Notes under the pieces: model-generated
Databases searched by the model: none
Told to the model about the DNA's origin: nothing
The model's input: only the letters and a program-made list of their open reading frames with translations
Shown here: positions 5,641-6,976 of the stretch, in pieces
Position numbering within the stretch: the first letter of the stretch is position 1
Layout of the letters: each line of letters opens with the position of its first letter
Assembly: GCA_013360825.1 (NCBI GenBank)
Contig: JABWAY010000218.1
Location: 1-6,976 of the forward strand
Direction of reading: 5' to 3'
Length of the DNA stretch: 6,976 bases
Source: Candidatus Brocadiia bacterium
Lineage (GTDB): Bacteria > Planctomycetota > MHYJ01 > WSZJ01
Program-made: the position numbers and the translations under genes

Positions 5641-5735
5641 TGCTCAGGTTCCCGGCCGGGACGCCGCGGCCGGATCCGTCCCCCTCGCGCGAATCCATGC
5701 GCTCCGGGACAGGGAGGATCCGTCGGACACCCGCC

Positions 5736-6976
5736 TCAGGGGCGGTGGTTCAGCATCGCGTCGAGCGCGCCCTCGGCGACGTAGGCCTCGTCGAAGATGC
5801 ACTCGGAGAGGTACCAGACGCGCTTGTCCTGGCTGGCGCACCGGGCCATGGCGTCCGCGGCGCGGTAGCGGACGAGCAGCGAGGGATCGCGCTTCACGCT
5901 GTCTGCGAGGATCAGGAACGATTCTTCCTGCCCGGCGGCGCCGAGCGCGTCCATCGCGAGGACGCGGACGCCGACTTCGGGGTGGCCGGCGGCGACCTGG
6001 AGGTCCGGAAGGTCGGCGAGCGCGGCCTTGCGCAGGTCGTTCCATTTCGAGCCGTCCCGGGCGGCGGCGGCGCGGATTTTCTCGAACCCGGCGCGGACTT
6101 CCCGGACGCGGGTCTGCAGGGCCCCCTCCCCGGAGAGCAGGCGGTGGCCGAGAATCGCCGTGAGGATCATCGCCGCGACCGCGGACATCCCCGCGGCCCG
6201 TTTGAGCCCTGCCGCGCGGAGGCGGGTGACGAGGGAGGCGAGGAAGAGGAGGGCCGTCCCCGCGAGGAGGACGGGGCCGAGGAAGATGCTCATCGAGATC
6301 GCGGTCCGCGAGACCTGCCGGAGGGATTTCCGCCGGTCGGCGCGGTCCCACGCGGCGCGGATCGCCTGCGAGACGCGCGCGACGCGGTCCTTGTTCCCCC
6401 CGTCGGCGAGGAACGCCGGCGTGAGAAACTGCTCCGGGTCCGCCTCCGGGAAGACGGCCTCGAGCCCGCCGGAAGAGACGGCGACCATGCCGGAGGCTCG
6501 CCCGGGGTGGGTTTTCTTGAACTCGCGCGCGGCCTCGACCACCCAGGGCCCTGCGCTCTCGTTGTAGACCACGAAGGCGTACCCGCGCCCCCGGGCCTTC
6601 GCGAGGAAGTCGTCCGGCCCGGTCGTGACCGTCTCGAGCATCCGCCACTGCTTCACGGGAAATCCGCGCGGGACTCCCCCGGCGAACAGCACCGTGTTGC
6701 GCGGATTGAGTTCCAGCGGGCGCACGGCGAACGCGGAGAGCGGCGTGTGCCGGTAGTAGAACGTCGCGAGCGCTTCCCCCGCCGGCGTGCCGTACAGGAA
6801 CCGGTCGCGGACGGCGGTGTAGGCCTCGCTCTCGCGGACGCTGGAGGCGGGCCAGGAGGCGAGGGCGACGACGGAGGCGAGGCCGATCACCCAGCGGGGG
6901 CCGTGGGCGGGGGCGCGGCCGTCGGCGAGGAAGGCACGGACGAGCCCGTACCCGGTCCAGGCGGCGAGCGGAGCGA
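5736..6976 (-). CDS. Polytopic membrane protein with C-terminal HEAT-like repeats (5' end outside window)
   Basis: 412 codons are visible; the frame is open to the right edge, so the start is missing, and a GTG at 6890 is internal rather than the start. Hydrophobic segments lie at about residues 27-45, 228-250 and 260-279 of the visible part, with a ~180-residue loop between the first two (containing FYYRHTPLSAF and ending in a charged helical stretch). The last ~130 residues are helical, with HEAT-type repeats (PEVGVRVLAMDALGAAG and SLLVRYRAADAMARCA). The FYYRHT motif after a membrane segment recalls, from memory, large uncharacterised membrane proteins with HEAT-repeat tails; the function is unknown. 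The gene stops 25 bp before the direct repeat and has the high GC of the host background. It may be unrelated to the cassette or may be the last gene of a preceding one. Confidence 0.85.
   Translation of the reverse strand, partial: APLAAWTGYGLVRAFLADGRAPAHGPRWVIGLASVVALASWPASSVRESEAYTAVRDRFLYGTPAGEALATFYYRHTPLSAFAVRPLELNPRNTVLFAGGVPRGFPVKQWRMLETVTTGPDDFLAKARGRGYAFVVYNESAGPWVVEAAREFKKTHPGRASGMVAVSSGGLEAVFPEADPEQFLTPAFLADGGNKDRVARVSQAIRAAWDRADRRKSLRQVSRTAISMSIFLGPVLLAGTALLFLASLVTRLRAAGLKRAAGMSAVAAMILTAILGHRLLSGEGALQTRVREVRAGFEKIRAAAARDGSKWNDLRKAALADLPDLQVAAGHPEVGVRVLAMDALGAAGQEESFLILADSVKRDPSLLVRYRAADAMARCASQDKRVWYLSECIFDEAYVAEGALDAMLNHRP

Larger units (their letters stand above)
5326..5711 (-). 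repeat. Long direct repeat, copy B
   Basis: Second copy of the block at 131-517, in the same orientation and 5195 bp away, about 93% identical by eye. The right edge lies 25 bp after the stop codon of the membrane protein gene; the left edge lies in codon ~46 of the 125-aa gene, where the two family members diverge. Homologous recombination between the copies would delete or duplicate ~5.2 kb, including the bEBP and the whole four-gene operon. Confidence 0.93.

Noticed and set aside
5731..5745. CCGCC/GGCGG stem over the stop of the membrane protein gene as a terminator.
   Set aside because: Only 5 bp, overlaps the coding end, and no T-run follows on the minus strand.
4862..6163. A 433-codon plus-strand frame, and a 334-codon minus-strand frame at 5644-6648, across the membrane protein region.
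   Set aside because: Both are Arg/Pro-rich out-of-frame readings. The minus frame ending at 5736 has membrane segments and HEAT repeats and continues off the edge.
1..6976. CRISPR arrays, tRNA, rRNA and insertion sequences.
   Set aside because: No short regularly spaced repeats, no cloverleaf-like segment, no transposase and no terminal inverted repeats were seen.

Overview
This is a GC-rich bacterial window in which every gene I can support lies on the minus strand, so it reads from right to left. The flanks are roughly 70% GC by eye, while the middle (about 2.4 to 4.4 kb) falls to the mid-50s or lower. A sigma-54 activator with an intact GAFTGA loop shows the host uses sigma-54. Several uncultured or delta-proteobacteria-like, planctomycete-like or similar high-GC lineages would fit, but the sequence does not let me name a taxon.

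Layout, right to left: (1) the C-terminal part of a polytopic membrane protein ending in HEAT-like repeats (5736-6976, truncated by the window edge). (2) A 386-bp block, 5326-5711, that is the second copy of a direct repeat. It holds a non-coding leader and the first ~47 codons of a small cysteine-rich protein. (3) A tightly packed, translationally linked set: the 125-aa cysteine-rich protein, a 72-aa protein, an unrecognised 383-aa protein and, 37 bp later, a 418-aa membrane-anchored protein with HEAT-like repeats. (4) A ~470-bp spacer with tandem hairpins at its right end and no convincing gene. (5) A sigma-54 enhancer-binding protein (bEBP) whose best ribosome-binding site and ATG are separated from its reading frame by a run of 13 C. 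(6) The first copy of the direct repeat (131-517), again leader plus the start of the same small-protein family. This second family member has a different C-terminus and leaves the window at position 1.

Working model (inference): the repeated leader carries a -24/-12-like sigma-54 promoter followed at once by a strong hairpin, and drives a family of cassettes whose first gene shares an N-terminus but differs downstream. The bEBP beside one copy is the natural candidate regulator, and the C13 tract could make it phase-variable. The 383-aa protein has a GC-rich N-terminal part and an AT-richer C-terminal part and is followed by an AT-richer helical-repeat gene. That pattern recalls polymorphic effector/immunity modules, but I recognise no toxin domain. 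None of the small proteins matches a family I can name.
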